Assembly (NCBI RefSeq): GCF_042610425.1
Contig: NZ_JBGJZM010000004.1
Span: forward strand, 1-64,000
Length of the DNA stretch: 64,000 nucleotides
From: Ectobacillus sp042610425
GTDB lineage: Bacteria > Bacillota > Bacilli > Bacillales > Bacillaceae_G
Direction of reading: 5' to 3'
Shown in pieces: positions 63,765 through 64,000 of this stretch. Numbering within the stretch: position 1 is the stretch's first letter; each line of letters begins with the position of its first letter. The notes below the pieces were generated by a model that was not told where the DNA came from, searched no databases, and worked only from the letters and a program-made list of their open reading frames with translations. A program made the translations under genes and the position numbers.

Positions 63765-63963
63765 TTGTATAAATTGATTTGATAAACTTTCTGCTTATAA
63801 TCGGTGAGTAAGAACGAAATTGTAAGCAGGAAGTGAAATCATTAAGAAATTGTAAAAGGTAATATTTCTCTGGTTTTATATAAGCACTTTACTATATAAT
63901 TATTTTGAAATGTGGAAGAAAACGTATATTCATATTTAAACGTGATGAAAAGGTAGTGAAAAG

Positions 63964-64000
63964 ATGAATCAAACAAAGAAAAAACGTCTTAGCTTTTTAG
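63964..64000 (+). CDS. start of a probable arsenite efflux pump (Acr3 type)
   Basis: Partial: ATG at 63964 with AAAGGTAGTG before it, first residues MNQTKKKRLSFL, cut by the window end. Lys-rich starts followed by SFL are common in Acr3, and an efflux pump is missing from the rest of the operon. Twelve residues do not prove it. Confidence 0.4.
   Translation, partial: MNQTKKKRLSFL

Overview
The window looks like a chromosomal segment of a low-GC, endospore-forming Bacillus (Bacillaceae, with several features reminiscent of the B. cereus lineage). Evidence: an rRNA operon end followed by the classic Bacillus tRNA array (Asn-Ser-Glu-Val-fMet-Asp-Phe-Thr-Tyr-Trp-His-Gln-Lys-Gly-Cys-Leu), AGGAGG-type ribosome binding sites with frequent TTG/GTG starts, S-box riboswitches, the queG-yhbB-trmL-prkA-yhbH gene order known from B. 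subtilis, and a class D sortase. No species call is made.

Layout. 1-1606: 3' end of 5S rRNA plus 16 tRNAs. 1607-1960: relic of a tyrosine-recombinase-like gene beside tRNA-Leu. 1965-20695: a region dominated by six genes that share one ~105-residue N-terminal module but carry different C-terminal parts (six-blade repeat domain, proprotein-convertase P-domain, an unrecognised domain, or nothing). It is interspersed with housekeeping genes (dtpT, an acyl-CoA thioesterase, an AlbA_2-type protein, a metY-like gene behind two tandem SAM-I riboswitches) and with glycosyltransferases. A block [module gene / GT2-TPR gene / divergent GT4 gene] is present twice; the first copy's GT4 is a pseudogene and an IS1182-like element lies between the copies. 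20987-37999: a glycan locus with GDP-sugar genes (gmd, a perosamine-synthase-like aminotransferase, manC, fcl), two tandem fucosyltransferase-like paralogues, several GT2 and GT4 enzymes, a cupin and two methyltransferases. 38643-42554: patB/malY-type lyase, a frameshifted NERD-domain gene, a 52-bp-period minisatellite and a ctaM/yozB-like gene. 42905-51098: LPDTA-anchored PhoX-like phosphatase, bdbD-like gene, queG, yhbB, trmL, a 30-codon membrane peptide gene and prkA. 51366-56671: yhbH and the ssuBACD sulfonate operon. 56862-60723: LysE-type exporter (containing a likely assembly artefact), class D sortase and a secreted phosphoesterase. 60915-64000: arsenic operon arsR-arsD-arsA-HesB-like and the first codons of a probable efflux pump.

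How the genes fit together (inference). manC makes GDP-mannose, gmd converts it to GDP-4-keto-6-deoxymannose, fcl makes GDP-L-fucose and the DegT-type enzyme could make GDP-perosamine; the fucosyltransferase-like and GT2/GT4 enzymes would use these. Because TPR-containing glycosyltransferases are interleaved with, and duplicated together with, the modular proteins, the modular proteins are good candidates for the glycosylated acceptors, perhaps on the spore surface. This module-plus-glycosylation assembly is the most interesting system in the window. Separately, the sortase, the LPDTA phosphatase and the phosphoesterase ending in an SPVTG-containing tail look like a cell-wall-anchored phosphate-scavenging set.
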